From: Epiperipatus broadwayi
Lineage: Eukaryota; Onychophora; Udeonychophora; Euonychophora; Peripatidae
DNA length: 64,000 nt
Direction: 5' to 3'
NCBI GenBank assembly: GCA_028023455.1
Contig: JAQFVV010006295.1
Location: 620,001-684,000, forward strand
The notes below the pieces were generated by a model. The model ran no database searches. It had not been told where the DNA came from and saw nothing but the letters and a program-made list of their open reading frames with translations. The translations under genes and the position numbers were made by a program. Of this stretch, positions 1 through 11,540 are shown one piece after another (position 1 is the first letter of the stretch; each line of letters begins with the position of its first letter).

Positions 1-716
1 GACATCTGTAAAACCTAATAGAAATATTTAAAATAATTTTATCTATGAAATATGTGAATGCAAAAGAACATATATTGATAAAATTAGATGGCTTGTTGGA
101 AAATATTTAAAAATCATAAATTATTGATTGGAGATAAGAAATGAGTAAAGAAGCAGACTGCATGTTCAATACATATGTACTATTGGAAAACCCAAGAAGA
201 ATGGACAAAAAAGGGGGAAAAAATTAAAAGAAGCTACTCACATAATAGCAATTACTTACTAAAGCTTACAATAAGTGGCGTAGAGATAGTGGAAAAATTT
301 TGCTGCTACATCATGTAATACTGTAAATCATTTTAATGTGATAATCCACAATGTTTGATGACCTTGCTCTTAAAGGTGGAGATGGTGGAAATTAAATCAG
401 AAAGATCCTCAGAGATAAATATATAAAATTTCTACTAACTGTTTGCATTAAATGATTAGTACATCACTTTAAATTCAATATTTACAAATCCAAACATTAT
501 CAATTCAAATCCTATGCTAGAACTCATGGATCATGCCAATAATACCTGTAGAAGAGAATAGCATCATTCAAAATAGTTTATACTGATCTATATATTCAAA
601 CTTATCAAATTGTATTTGGAAAGGTATAAATAAAGTTTGAATTCTTCTAAAATCATTTAACAATTTCAAAGAGTTAATGGAAATAATTCAATATATATTT
701 AATTATATAAATACAT
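1..716. other. A+T-rich DNA, nothing identified
   Basis: No open frame, repeat or RNA gene can be supported here. It is low-complexity A+T-rich sequence running up to the 5' end of the first RTE LINE copy. Confidence 0.6.
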
Positions 717-1037
717 TCTTGAGACTTTTGAGGAATTTGCTGTTAACTGAAAGAAGACCCTTTGATTCCTCTTGAAAGAAATCGAGCAGAGCAAATTCAT
801 AATGTCCACTCTATACATTCTTGTCTTTGCAGTTGTTATTACTATGTGATTATTTATATAGTATACAAACATAGATGGGCTCTTCAACAACACACATTAG
901 CCAGTGATGAGTTTATTGGTTTTTTATCTCTGAGTTTAAGATAAAAAAACACCATGGTTTTCCTTGTCACTTACCTGATAAAGCAGAATGAATGTGTGTG
1001 TGAATGAAAAAAATTTTTCTAATAGATATTTACAATC

Positions 1038-2216
1038 ATGATAAACGTAAATCATGGCTTTTATTCTCAGGAGGCTGTAAAGTCATCAGCTGGCCGAAGG
1101 TGGAGGGTACTACCTGATCGTGGACTCAGGCTGGCATTTGATGATGACATTTTAAGTACTTACAATTGCAGATCACTTTCACATGAAGGAAGATTGCAAG
1201 AACTGACTCATATTAAATGAGACATTATTGGACTTTGTGAAGTTAGAAGAAAAGGTGAAGGCACATATATTGGAATTACAAGTGGATTAGGATTCATTAT
1301 AAATAAAAAGTGGAAGAACAACAGTGTGGAGATTGAAGATGTATTGGACAGAGTGGCAAGATATTCAACTTAATAGCAGATACCAAATGCAGATAATTCA
1401 GGTTTTTGCTCCAACAAGTTCTCATAGTGATGAAGTTGTAGAAGATTTTTATATGGATGTAAAAAAGGCTTTTGATCAAATCAAACAACATTTTATAATT
1501 GTTAGGAATGGCTTTAATGCTAGAATTGGTAAACAATTGAAAGATGAAAGTGCTTTAGGTAAATTTGGTTATAGAGGACATAGATTCGTGGAGTTTGCAG
1601 AATAAGAAAAACTTTGTATTATGAATTCTTTTTTTTTTTTTGAGAAAAATGTTAAAAAGTAATGGGCGTGGAAGCATTCAAATGAAGGTATAGCAGAATT
1701 GGATTATATTTTGACTAACAGAAAATAGATATTTCAAGATTGTAATATTCAACACAGGAAGTGATCATCCATTAGTGAGATGTAAGATTCATGTTAATGC
1801 AAAACTAGAGAGACAAAAAATTTATTAAGAAAAATAGTATTCACAGTTGATATTCCTAATTTTCAGAAACATTCTAATGAATTTAAATTAGAACTTGCAA
1901 ATCATTTTCAAATATTAGCAGATTTTGAATATGGATTCATGTTAATGCAAAACTAGAGAGACAAAAAATTTATTAAGAAAAATAGTATACACAGTTGATA
2001 TTCCTAATTTTCAGAAACATTCTAATGAATTTAAATTAGAACTTGCAAATCATTTTCAAATATTAGCAGATTTTGAACATGATTCAGATTTGAATGTAAC
2101 ATTCTAATGAATTTAAATTAGAACTTGCAAATCATTTTCAAATATTAGCAGATTTTGAACATGATTCAGATTTGAATGAAATTAATAGGAAAATAACTGA
2201 TTTACTTTTAAAAACT
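1038..2216 (+). pseudogene. RTE AP-endonuclease domain remnant (copy 1)
   Basis: Reads from an ATG at 1038 to a TGA at 1218-1220, then continues in the same sense as DIIGLCEVRR (1221 onward), the usual start of an RTE endonuclease. A second open piece, 1324-1605, carries NGFNARIG where copy 2 has GDFNARIG, so the conserved catalytic Asp of the GDFN motif has been lost. The sequence around 1680 still encodes the W-x-H-P-x-E-G block of the domain. Frameshifts near 1310, 1600 and 1660 break it. The region after 1786 is a tandem duplication that further destroys the frame. A functional enzyme would nick target DNA to prime reverse transcription; this copy cannot be active. Confidence 0.8.
1786..2178 (+). 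repeat. Tandem duplication inside RTE copy 1 (148 bp unit, 2.5 copies)
   Basis: Unit 1 is 1786-1933, unit 2 starts at 1934 and is almost identical, and a third partial unit (2099-2178) repeats the last about 80 bp. Copy 2 of the element has a single copy here, so the duplication arose after insertion. The units differ by only one or two bases, so the event is recent compared with the decay of the element. Confidence 0.9.
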
Positions 2217-4865
2217 AAACAAAGACAGTTAGGTCACTTCCTTGCCAGCTTGAGCAGTTGACTGTTCAGTGGCTTGTTCATTACCCTGTCAAGTTGTGAG
2301 TTTGTGAAAAAAAAAAGCTTGCTAGAATATAAGTGAACACTTGTTTCTTATTTTATTACCTTTTCTAGAAATTTTAAATCAGTTCCCATTCAAAAATAAT
2401 TGAAATTGTCAATCAATTCGTTTCATGCAAATGGCTGCCATTAAAACAAAGCCCAAGCCAATATTAGTAATTCTTAGAATCATTAGTGTAAGGTTGAAAT
2501 TGAAATTAAATAATCTAAAATAAGAAGATAGTCTCAAGGAATCAAATTTTAATGATTGAACAAATTGGGAAATGATTTGAAAATGAAATCTCATTGAAAA
2601 CATTTGGGGGAAAAAAAAAGCTTAACAAAGATAATCCTAAGGATTTCAATTTAACTTCAAATATTAATAGAATAAAAAATTTCTAAAGCTGTAAACCAGT
2701 CAGGGAAGATAGAAAATAGACCAAGAGACATATTAGACACATAAATTAATCTAAATCATAGGAAAAAGAAATCCCAGTGCTAAATAGGTCGTAGGAAAAA
2801 AGTTACGATATCATGGTGTCGAACCAGAAGTTGCGAATGTGGCAAAACAGTGCAGGAGGAAAAAAATTATATTAAATATAAATTCGATTTTAGTTTTAGA
2901 ATCAAATATTATAGATTATGATCTAAGCTATCTCCCTGTGCAAAAAATAAAGTTTTTCTGATGGCTATGGCTAGAACCAAAGTTATTGGGTCACTTCTGA
3001 TACAATTGGAGCGTCACAAGAAATAATTTTTTAAAATTAATACAGAATTGCAATGAAATGATTCCTGAGCTAAAAACAATGATTGAAAGACAAAAATAAG
3101 CACAAATGATGGCATAGAAGTAAACAAAGACATTGAAGCTGCAAATTATTCAATCTCTTTTAAATCAAAAATTATTAGGAATAATTCAAAGATTAAGTAT
3201 AAACTTTTAGTTTACACAACTGAAACCTGATTACTAATCTGATTACTAATCAAGACCCAGATTGTAAATTAGATATCAGAATTCAAATAGTACCAATAAA
3301 CAACATTTACAGTTAAAATCTTGTCACAGTCAAGCCCATAGTATGGTTACAGAAACCATTTATCAAAACCTGTTTTGCCATCAACCTCTGCTACACAACC
3401 AAACGTTAAGCAAGAATCCCAGTGATGATTACACCTTTCATAATCGAATACCCAAATAGAAATATATTGGCTAGTTTATAAACCCTGGAGAACTTTACAG
3501 TCTGATGAGCTGAACAAGTATGTAGAACATTTCACAAATATCAGGTGTTGACAATGATGTGAAACAGACTTCCAACTCCACTGTTTTAGAGTGTGAAGTG
3601 ATATAGACAGGTGGTGTGTTCATGGTTTGCAGGTGAGACTAGCAGTGATTTCAAGACTACAAAGAATCAATGTATTTAACATCATGTATTTCTGTAAATT
3701 AAGGTGTTCTATTTCATGTATTTTTGTGATTAATCACCTATGTAATGCAGTATATTCTCCTTGATCTAGATGTGTAGGGAGACCGAATGTGGTCCCGGCC
3801 TATTTGGATTGGCCTGAATCAGCATGGTTGAGTCAGGGGGCATGGGTTTTCACTTGACCCTTCTTCCCCAGGGGAGGGGTGGTGATCATGAGAGGCTTGG
3901 TTTATCTGTGGAAATTGGCAGTGATCATTGCCACACCCAGGAAAAGGATGTCCGGCCCTACCAGATGGGTTGAGAGTCACCATACCCCTATGGGCTTTGT
4001 CTTGATAGGCTGCCATATTCTTCTTGATGGATAGCTTGCGTTCGGTGTTGACTTGTGTTCAATAAATCAACATACGCTATATCATGTATTTTTTAGGGCA
4101 TGTGAAAGGCGGTTGGTCCACCTTGAGCCACCACCAATTTTTGTAACATTGATGGAGTCATAATATTTCACAGGCATGGGTCTGTATTCCTTTTTCCCTT
4201 CTCAGGGGTGGATGGTGGTGGCCATTGGGAGCCTGGTTTATCGGTGCGGGCTATTGGTAATCATTGCCGCTACCAGAAAACCTTCTAGAAGGGTACAGGG
4301 TCAAAGTTTCAGCACCGTTTCTGCTCTGTTGGGCTGCTGCGCCCTCTTGTTAGGCCGGTTTTCAGTAGTGCAGATCTGTGCTTGTTACTTGTTAGCTTTT
4401 CCCTAGTTGACATTCCAATTTGGGCAGGTAGACTGAAGGTGGTACCTGCCCATTTGGACTGTTGAATTGGGAGATAGAGGTACTTGTAATAGGCTCGGCA
4501 TAGCTTGACTGCGGGTCAAGGATTTAATGTTTAATGGCCTTGGTGCCTTGGACCTCATTGCCTGTTGTGGTAGTTGGCACAATGCTGGATGTCCGCCTAT
4601 TCAGCTGAAGCTTTTGGGTCTTTGCTTCAGGGCCCCAGGGATGGGGATCATTGGGCGATGGATGATTTCTCGGCGGTTGGGCCATGTAGACCCATGGACA
4701 GTTACACATTAAACAAGATTATAGCAACCTTTTTATGGATATAATTGTTATTGAGGGTAAGTCCCTTTTGTAAACCTGATTAATAATTGTTTTACCTTTG
4801 TAACATTGAATGCTTTGCAATAGTCAACGGATAAGTAGATCTGAAAATTTATGTAATCTTTTAAC
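2217..4865. mobile_element. Foreign insert splitting RTE copy 1 (retroelement-like, unclassified)
   Basis: Copy 2 reads straight across this site (..LLKTATKIVGRKKQQ..), whereas copy 1 breaks after about 2216 and resumes at about 4880. Similar words flank the insert (ttacttttaaaaacta on the left, ttacttttgaaacta on the right), possibly a target-site duplication of about 14 bp. Inside, at about 2805-2865, one frame reads YHGVEPEVANVAKQC, which resembles the spaced Tyr-His/Ala/Cys block found between Gag and protease in many Ty3-type elements; this is a weak, by-eye match. The rest is mostly closed in all frames. An aataaa lies at about 4060 just after a GC-rich stretch. A decayed LTR retroelement is one reading; the boundaries are solid only to within about 20 bp. 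Confidence 0.45.
3774..4700 (+). repeat. GC-rich block with degenerate ~330 bp internal repetition
   Basis: A sharp rise in G+C compared with everything around it. Two blocks about 329 bp apart are clearly related (from 3839 and from 4168; both contain gcatgggt, then a ggtggtg/ggtttat/tcattgcc series). A further block at 4424 resembles the start at 3774 (gtag-gac-gaa-gtggt then cctatttgga / cccatttgga), consistent with a period near 325 bp. Open frames of 60-76 codons exist on both strands but look like by-products of base composition. No function recognised. Confidence 0.45.
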
Positions 4866-4882
4866 TAAAGATTACTTTTGAA

Positions 4883-5260
4883 ACTAAAGATAGTTGGTAG
4901 AAAAAAGTAATTATTGACCAGTAAAATTTCTTCTGAGATTAGAGAATTTATGAAGAAAAGAAGGCATATGAATATATATATATATATAAATGTTATATTA
5001 AGAAGGATTGAATATTTCAAATTTTGTAAAATGGTTTGCAAAAGAATTGATAAAGATATAAGAAAATATAATTGACTAAAGATAGTTGGTAGAAAAAAGC
5101 AGTTATTGACCAGTAAAATTTCTACTGAGATTAGAGAATTTATGAAGAAAAGAAGGAATATGAAAATATATAAAAAATGTTATATTAAGAAGGATTGAAT
5201 ATTTCAAATTTTGTAAAATGGTTTGCAAAAGAATTGATAAAGATATAAGAAAATATAATT
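4883..5260 (+). repeat. Tandem duplication inside RTE copy 1 (~190 bp unit, 2 copies)
   Basis: Unit 1 (4883-5074) and unit 2 (5075-5260) both begin actaaagatagttggtag and both encode the start of the reverse-transcriptase part of the element (KIVGRKK, then REFMKKRR). They differ mainly by a (TA)n expansion in unit 1 at about 4972-4988. Copy 2 has only one such unit. Confidence 0.9.
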
Positions 5261-6900
5261 GGGAACTAATAAGGAAAGCCATAGAAAAGTTTCAAGAATG
5301 TAAACAACATTTTGGTATTGGTAGGAAAGTTATATCTGCAATAAGAAAAAACTATTGAACTATTACTAAAAGGAGAGATGCCATCATGAAAATGGATAGA
5401 GAGTTCTATCAAGAATTATATAGTCATAAAGAATAAGTACCCCAACAATTATTCTATCTTCTCAATTGCCCATATTTTTAAATGAAGTGAGACATGCAAT
5501 TAAATTTATGAAGAAGGAAAAACTCCAGGTAATGATGGAATTATAATCGATATCTTAAAAAAAGCAGGTGAAGAAATCGAAAAAATTTGGGCAAAGTTAT
5601 ATACCAAATGTCTAAATGATAAAGATGTACCAAATGATTGGAAGAATACAGTATTAATATTGATATTTTAAAAAGGTGATAAAGAAGATATTAGAAATTA
5701 CAGACCTATCAGTCTTTTATCAGTTTTATACAAAATTTTTACAAAGATAATTGCAACTCATCTATAGAAAACTTTAGATTTTAATCAATCAAAAGAACAA
5801 GCTGGGTTTAAAAGTGGTTTTAGTACAATGGATCATATCCGACTATTGATAGAAGTTATAGAAAGGACCAATAAATATGAATTGCCATTATGCTTTGGAT
5901 TTGTAGATTATGAATAGGCAATTGACTCTATAATGCATTTTTTCACTGATTAAAGCATTGGATCATCAAGATATAGACCAGGATATTGTCATATTCTGAA
6001 GAATATACACATAATGATATTAAAAAAGTTAATATTGAGAAGGGTGTAAAACAGGGTGACTCCATATCTTCAAAACTTTTTACAGCAGGGCTGCAAGAAA
6101 TATTTTGTGGATTAAAATGGGAAACTAAAGGAGTAAAAGTAAATAGAGATTATTTAAATCATTTAGACTTTGCTGATGATATAGTTGTTTTTGTAAATAG
6201 TGCTTCAGAGCTTCAGAAAATGTGATGAAAGTATAAGAAAGTAGACTAAAGAGATAAATGTTAAAAAGACTAAAGTAATGATTAATAGATTTTCTCAAAA
6301 TATGAAAATAAAGATTGATTATGATGAGTTAGAAGAAGTTAACAGTTACAAATATCTTGGTCAGATTATTAATACAGATGGAAACATAATGGATGAAATT
6401 AATCATAGAATTAAATTTGGTTGGAGTGCTTTTGGTAGAAATAACTTGATACTAAAAGAAAATATGTATATGTGTTTGAAAAGGAAGGTTTTTAATAAAT
6501 GTGTTTTGCCAGTTCTTACTTATGAATCTGAGACTTGGACACTTAATAGAAGAGCAATATAGAGACTTCAGACCACTCAAAATCTGGAGATATGCATGAT
6601 AGTAGTAACAAGAAGAGATCGAAACATAATACATGGGTAAGAGAACAAACGGGTGTTACTGATATTGTTGAAAGAATTAAAAGAATGAAGTAGAGTTGCA
6701 CTGGACATGTTGCTAGAAGAGATGATAATAGATGGACAATTGAAATCTCAAACCAGATTCTAAGAGATTGTAAAAGACCCAGAAAGGGACCACATGTGAA
6801 TTGGATGGATGAAATAAGAAAATGTGTAGGGGTGATTGTAGAACAGAGGTTAGAGATCAGAGAAGATGGATTGAACTTGCACAGACCTTTATCCTGCAGT
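5261..6900 (+). pseudogene. RTE reverse-transcriptase and C-terminal remnant (copy 1)
   Basis: Decayed polymerase of RTE copy 1. Landmarks in order: GNDGI at about 5530; [15 protein letters not shown] at about 5695-5740; FVDYE at about 5899 followed by an in-frame TAG where copy 2 has KAFDS; KQGDSIS at about 6050; the catalytic FADD at 6169-6180; and YLGQII near 6355. Open pieces are 5986-6225 and 6278-6562. After 6562 the C-terminal region continues in broken frames (RRDRK, then W-x-GHVARRDDNRW) to about 6850. The A box of the active site is broken and several frameshifts separate the blocks, so this is inactive. Confidence 0.88.
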
Positions 6901-6930
6901 GGTTTGAGTATGTTTGACAATAATGATGAT

Positions 6931-9900
6931 GAGAATATAATTATTTAAGAATGCTTCTCTATCTTTTTTTTTTAAATCTTACAATTATCATATTAGTTTT
7001 ATGTCATGCTACTTAAAAGAATTAGAATTGTAATATTTAAAAAGAATTGTATTATTTATAAAAAATTAAAGTGTTATAATCATATGTAATCCATTTTAAT
7101 TAATTATAAATAAATAATTTAATTATATTCACTAATTTTACATTTTAATATAAATAATTTCAAACAAATCCTTTCTTTAAGGATTAAGATCACATATTTC
7201 TGTTGTATATGCTTTTTATGGACAGCATATCAGCAGTTGATATCTGATGCTTGTTCTACAGTGTAACACAAACAAAATTGTAAAAAAAAAAAATTTACTT
7301 GGAATAATATGTTGGATTAAGAGAGGGCATGTACTCCTTATTAAATGCTTACTATAATGTTTTTTAAAAAAACAATGTCTACTGGAAACAAAAAATATTG
7401 AAAGTAAATATTAAATATTAATCATTACTATTCTTATTATTTATTGGATTTATTAAAGTAATTAAACAATTTTCTTGTTTAGCCAAAATGGTAATTAAGA
7501 AAGTCAAAAAAATATCCCCGCCCCCCCCACTTGCCATTTAATTTATTTAATGTTCTGTATTTATTTTATTTTATGAATATGTAAGATCATTAATGTATTT
7601 AATATTTAATATTCATGTTAATGGGCTAACTCTTATCTGTTGTTAGAATGATGAAGTTCTAGCAGTCTTAAAGAATTTGAAATCCACCCTATCCCCATAT
7701 AATTTTGCTTGGATCAAAATATATTCCTAATTAACATTTATCAGCTTATGTCTTAATTTTTTTTTGTTTATTACCTTTTTATTTAATTAAAATTTCATTT
7801 AGTCTCATACTCATTCCATTTTGATCATATTTTAAGTTTCACTATTTAATTAGAATTATATTTATTATTTATTACAGTTTTTTTCCAATTACATTTTATT
7901 TACTACTTGTAAATAAACTTATTTGATATTTTTTTTTTTCCCATTTAGTACTTATTTTTGAATTTAATCCTGCATTTTTATTACTTTATACAGTAATAGG
8001 TTTTAAATATTTTAATGATATAAATAGTTTTTAATATGAAGTGTGAATTCAAGCTGAGTGTTAAAGAGATGAAAATTAATTATAAATTAATCTCACTGAC
8101 TAATCTATTATTGCTATTGCATAAGCTTTGCATTCTTTTTGCCTGAATGAATTTTTGAATCAATAAAAGCAGTTATCTTTATCAGAGACCTTATACTCTA
8201 TACCAAAAATTTAATGTTTTATTAAATGTTTCATTTTACTATCATAATTATCGAAAACAATTTTTGTAAATTTGTTTATGATGTATTCTTTGTATTTATT
8301 TTTTATTTTTTACTTATAAAGAACTATTATTTATATGTTTACTGTTTTTAATAATTTATCTTTAAAATAAAAGTACACTTAAAATGACAGGATATTTGAC
8401 TTGAATGTTAAATGTAAGCAATAAATATCAAGTTATTATGTATGATAGTAAAAATTTAACATTTAAATAAATGTTTTTAAAAGATTTAATCAGAATATAG
8501 GCAAACTATGTGGTAATTATGTATGTGCGTGTTTTAACATGCATATATATTCATGTTTTTGTACATAAAACAATGTAACCAGTGGAAGATCAATTACTGG
8601 TTGATGGATTTTATTTACATTTCTTAAAAAATTTACTTTAAAAATGCTTTATTTCTATGCAAATCTATTACTGGACTTTTATTCACCTTGGCTAAAAGTA
8701 TTAATAATTGATTATTTAGAGAAATATTTACTCTTATTTTAGATCGATTACATGAAATTAGCTGAGTGTGTAAATATATGTTTAGTCATTTCTCATAATC
8801 AATACCATTGTTGTAATTTTTATTAGTTTAAAATATTAACAAGGGATTTATAGTTTTTTACTTGTAATTCTGCTAATGCAAGATAATTTTGTTTTGAATT
8901 TGATTTGAAGCATATTGATTTTTTTTTTTTTTTAATACTGCATTTTAATTTTAAGAGTATTAGTTATAATACTTGAAAGTATTATTTTTTAATTATCTGC
9001 TATCTGTGAAAACATAAACCACAAAGTTATATATATATAATTTCTAAGCATAATAATAAAGTCATTCTTTATCAGCCTATACAAAGCAGGAAATCAATAA
9101 TGAATAAATTATAGTATCTTATACAGTATTTTAAATTTTTTGTTCTCTTATATTGAATAGGATTATTATTAAAAGAAAAAAAAATATTATGTTAAGTTCT
9201 CTGAAGACAGGTAGAGTTATTAGCAGAAGAGCACTGTGACTAAGTAATAAGACTTAATCATAGTTGTTCTTAGTTTTTTGAAGTTTGCTAACATATTCAA
9301 ACAATTTATTTTAGCATCTTAATTTTAGAATTGTCATAATCATTAATGAATCTTGCATCAGTAATTTTAAATCTTTTACTTGCATAAATTACTCTGAATG
9401 AGATTAATATTTTATTTCAATGTTAGAAAAGGAAAAGTGATAAAACAATTACATGTCTGTACTGGATAAAAGGATTGTTATACTTTGCAAAAGTACACCT
9501 AAAATATTTTAAAATGATGAATATTGTATATATATATTTTAGTTCATATATATTTTTTATTTTTGCTTATATTAATGGATATTTAATCACTTCTGATGAT
9601 TCTCAAAAGTCAAGATGATCCCAGAACAAATATTGTTGGCCCAACATTTTTATGCTGTGTTATTTTTAATACTCTGACAAATGTAATCTGCTTTATAAAC
9701 ATTGCATTTATATTTAAAATTTATTATAGTAGACATTTAATGCACTATAGGAAAACCAGTGATGTTTTTTTTTAAAGAATTTTTTAAATATTAAAAACTA
9801 ATCATTCTTAAGAAGATAAACACCAGTTTTGCATTTCTAGTTAAAAGTAGAACATTTGTAATAAGACAGTCTAAAGTAATATTTTCCAACTTTTTTGTTT

Positions 9901-10947
9901 TATGATTGACTTATAGGTATTAATAATAATGTGACTTTTAATTGATGTATATATATATAATATGTTTTACGTAAAGTAAAATCAAGATTGGCATGATTTA
10001 AATCAGATTATTATTATTTTTTAAAAAAAATCAAAAAATGATTATGAAAACTTTTTTATTCTGTGTGTTACTTTATATTTAACAAAGAAATAACTTCGGA
10101 TTTTACTATCAAAATGTCTATTTTTAATTGAATAAAGTTGTATTTACTCAGTAAGTAATCGTGTGGGAAATGCTTAAGGGATATTTATGTAGTTGGACTT
10201 TGATTTGGAATATTTAAATAAATAAAATAAAAGGTATTCGTGAAATATATGCATAGTGAGAATCTTTTCTGGTAGGTGCTTGTTGTATGGTGAAACTGAA
10301 ATGAGTGATATATCAATCAAAATTATAAAATTTGAAACTAAATTCTATAAAATAAAGATGTAAATTATGAAAACTAATAATTTTATTTATTTACTAATTT
10401 AACAGATAACACCAATTATATTTAAAATTTTACTAACAGTTCAGTTTTTTATTTTTCTTTATCTGATTTATTTATGTATTAATTCCTTTTTGTATGGTAG
10501 ATACAATTTTAAAAATCCATTTAAAAATAGATTTTGTTCATATGGAAAAATGTCATTATTTCCCAACTTATAAACTTTTCAATAAAAAAATTTGATAAAC
10601 AAATTATTACACTAGTCTTTGTTTAAACCAACTATACAAAAATCTACAACAAAATCTTAATTTGATATTTTTATGCATTTACATGTATTTTTTTGTCACA
10701 AATTTATAAAGATATGCATATACAAAATAAATTGTATGTAATTTTTTTCCCTTATATTTTTGATTAATAAATGAAAGAATGGAAATTTGTAACTTACTAC
10801 CAGCAAAATTTAATTTGCCCAAAGTTAATTTTTTATTTCATTTTTTTTTTTCAATCAGATATCAGAATATTTCTAATTTTTAATAGCAAATGATACACAG
10901 AAAGTCAATTTTTCTGAATGCTGCACTACATTTTATTTCTCTTATTT
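6931..10947. other. A+T-rich DNA, nothing identified
   Basis: About 4 kb without a supportable frame. It contains poly(T)/poly(A) runs, a C-rich tract at 7517-7529 and short (TA)n runs, but no element that I recognise. Confidence 0.55.
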
Positions 10948-11540
10948 TATAGTTGTCCAGTACAAGTGGCCAGAGCATTGATGATGATCAGCATGTTTTA
11001 CTGTTTTTCTGATTTTTTTATTATTATGTATTCTGATGGATGAGCACTTAAGTGGTGCATCCAAATTAATGTTTTTAAATAATTGCCCAAACTGGCAATG
11101 GCTCAAGTGTTAGTCTGGTCTCCAGAAGTCCCATTTCCAATCCAGTCACAAGATTGACTGTTGATTTAATATATTGATTTATATTTATTTCTTTTTATGG
11201 ACCATTCATGATGATGAATGGTTATATTACTTGCAGTATTACTCATACTTACTTAGACTTATTATAATGCTGGTTGATTTATTTAATTATACTTAACTGA
11301 TCTCTCATGTATCTCATGCTCTCTCTTTGAATATAAAATTGCTTATATATTAATTGTGTGTTAAACATTACTTTAACATTTGTTTAATATCTTGCTTTAA
11401 TAATATTTTAAATCTTAAATATATTTTTTGTAAATTTTAAGATTTTTTTTTATTTGGGGATGATTTGCCATCACCTCAGGGATGACAATCTTCTCCTTCA
11501 CCTTTCCACTTCCCCCATCCCTTATAATATATATATATTT
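10948..11540 (+). repeat. Dispersed repeat family, copy A
   Basis: Closely similar to 41231-41670. Shared words in the same order: gccagagcattgatgatga near the start, gtgcatccaaatta, actggcaatggct/gctggcaatggct, agtctg, gatgatgaatg, taatgctggt, gatctctca, and finally gccatcacctcagg/tccatcacctcagg. No coding potential or RNA polymerase III boxes are obvious. Most likely a non-autonomous element of unknown class. Confidence 0.7.

Larger units (their letters stand above)
717..6930 (+). mobile_element. RTE-clade LINE, copy 1 (dead, interrupted)
   Basis: A non-LTR retrotransposon of the RTE type (one main polyprotein with AP-endonuclease then reverse transcriptase). It matches copy 2 at 18.0-21.1 kb on the other strand almost end to end, including a 5' leader that begins near 717 in both (shared stretch around the words tttgattcctcttg). 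Order: leader, endonuclease remnant to about 2216, foreign insert 2217-4865, then reverse transcriptase and C-terminal region to about 6900. The 3' end has a short ATGATGATGA-type tail, as in copy 2. Many stops, frameshifts and two separate tandem duplications make it inactive. Seen directly: homology between copies. Known: RTE elements are about 3-3.5 kb with short 3' simple-repeat tails. The clade call rests on the motif order and on the C-terminal block resembling BovB/RTE proteins (see copy 2). Confidence 0.85.

Noticed and set aside
3819-4712. Several 60-76 codon frames on both strands in the GC-rich block
   Set aside because: Overlapping frames in opposite directions through a repetitive GC-rich stretch, with no motif; expected from low stop-codon density at higher G+C.
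6543-6920. 125-codon - strand frame
   Set aside because: Antisense to the C-terminal region of RTE copy 1, which has recognisable motifs on the + strand.
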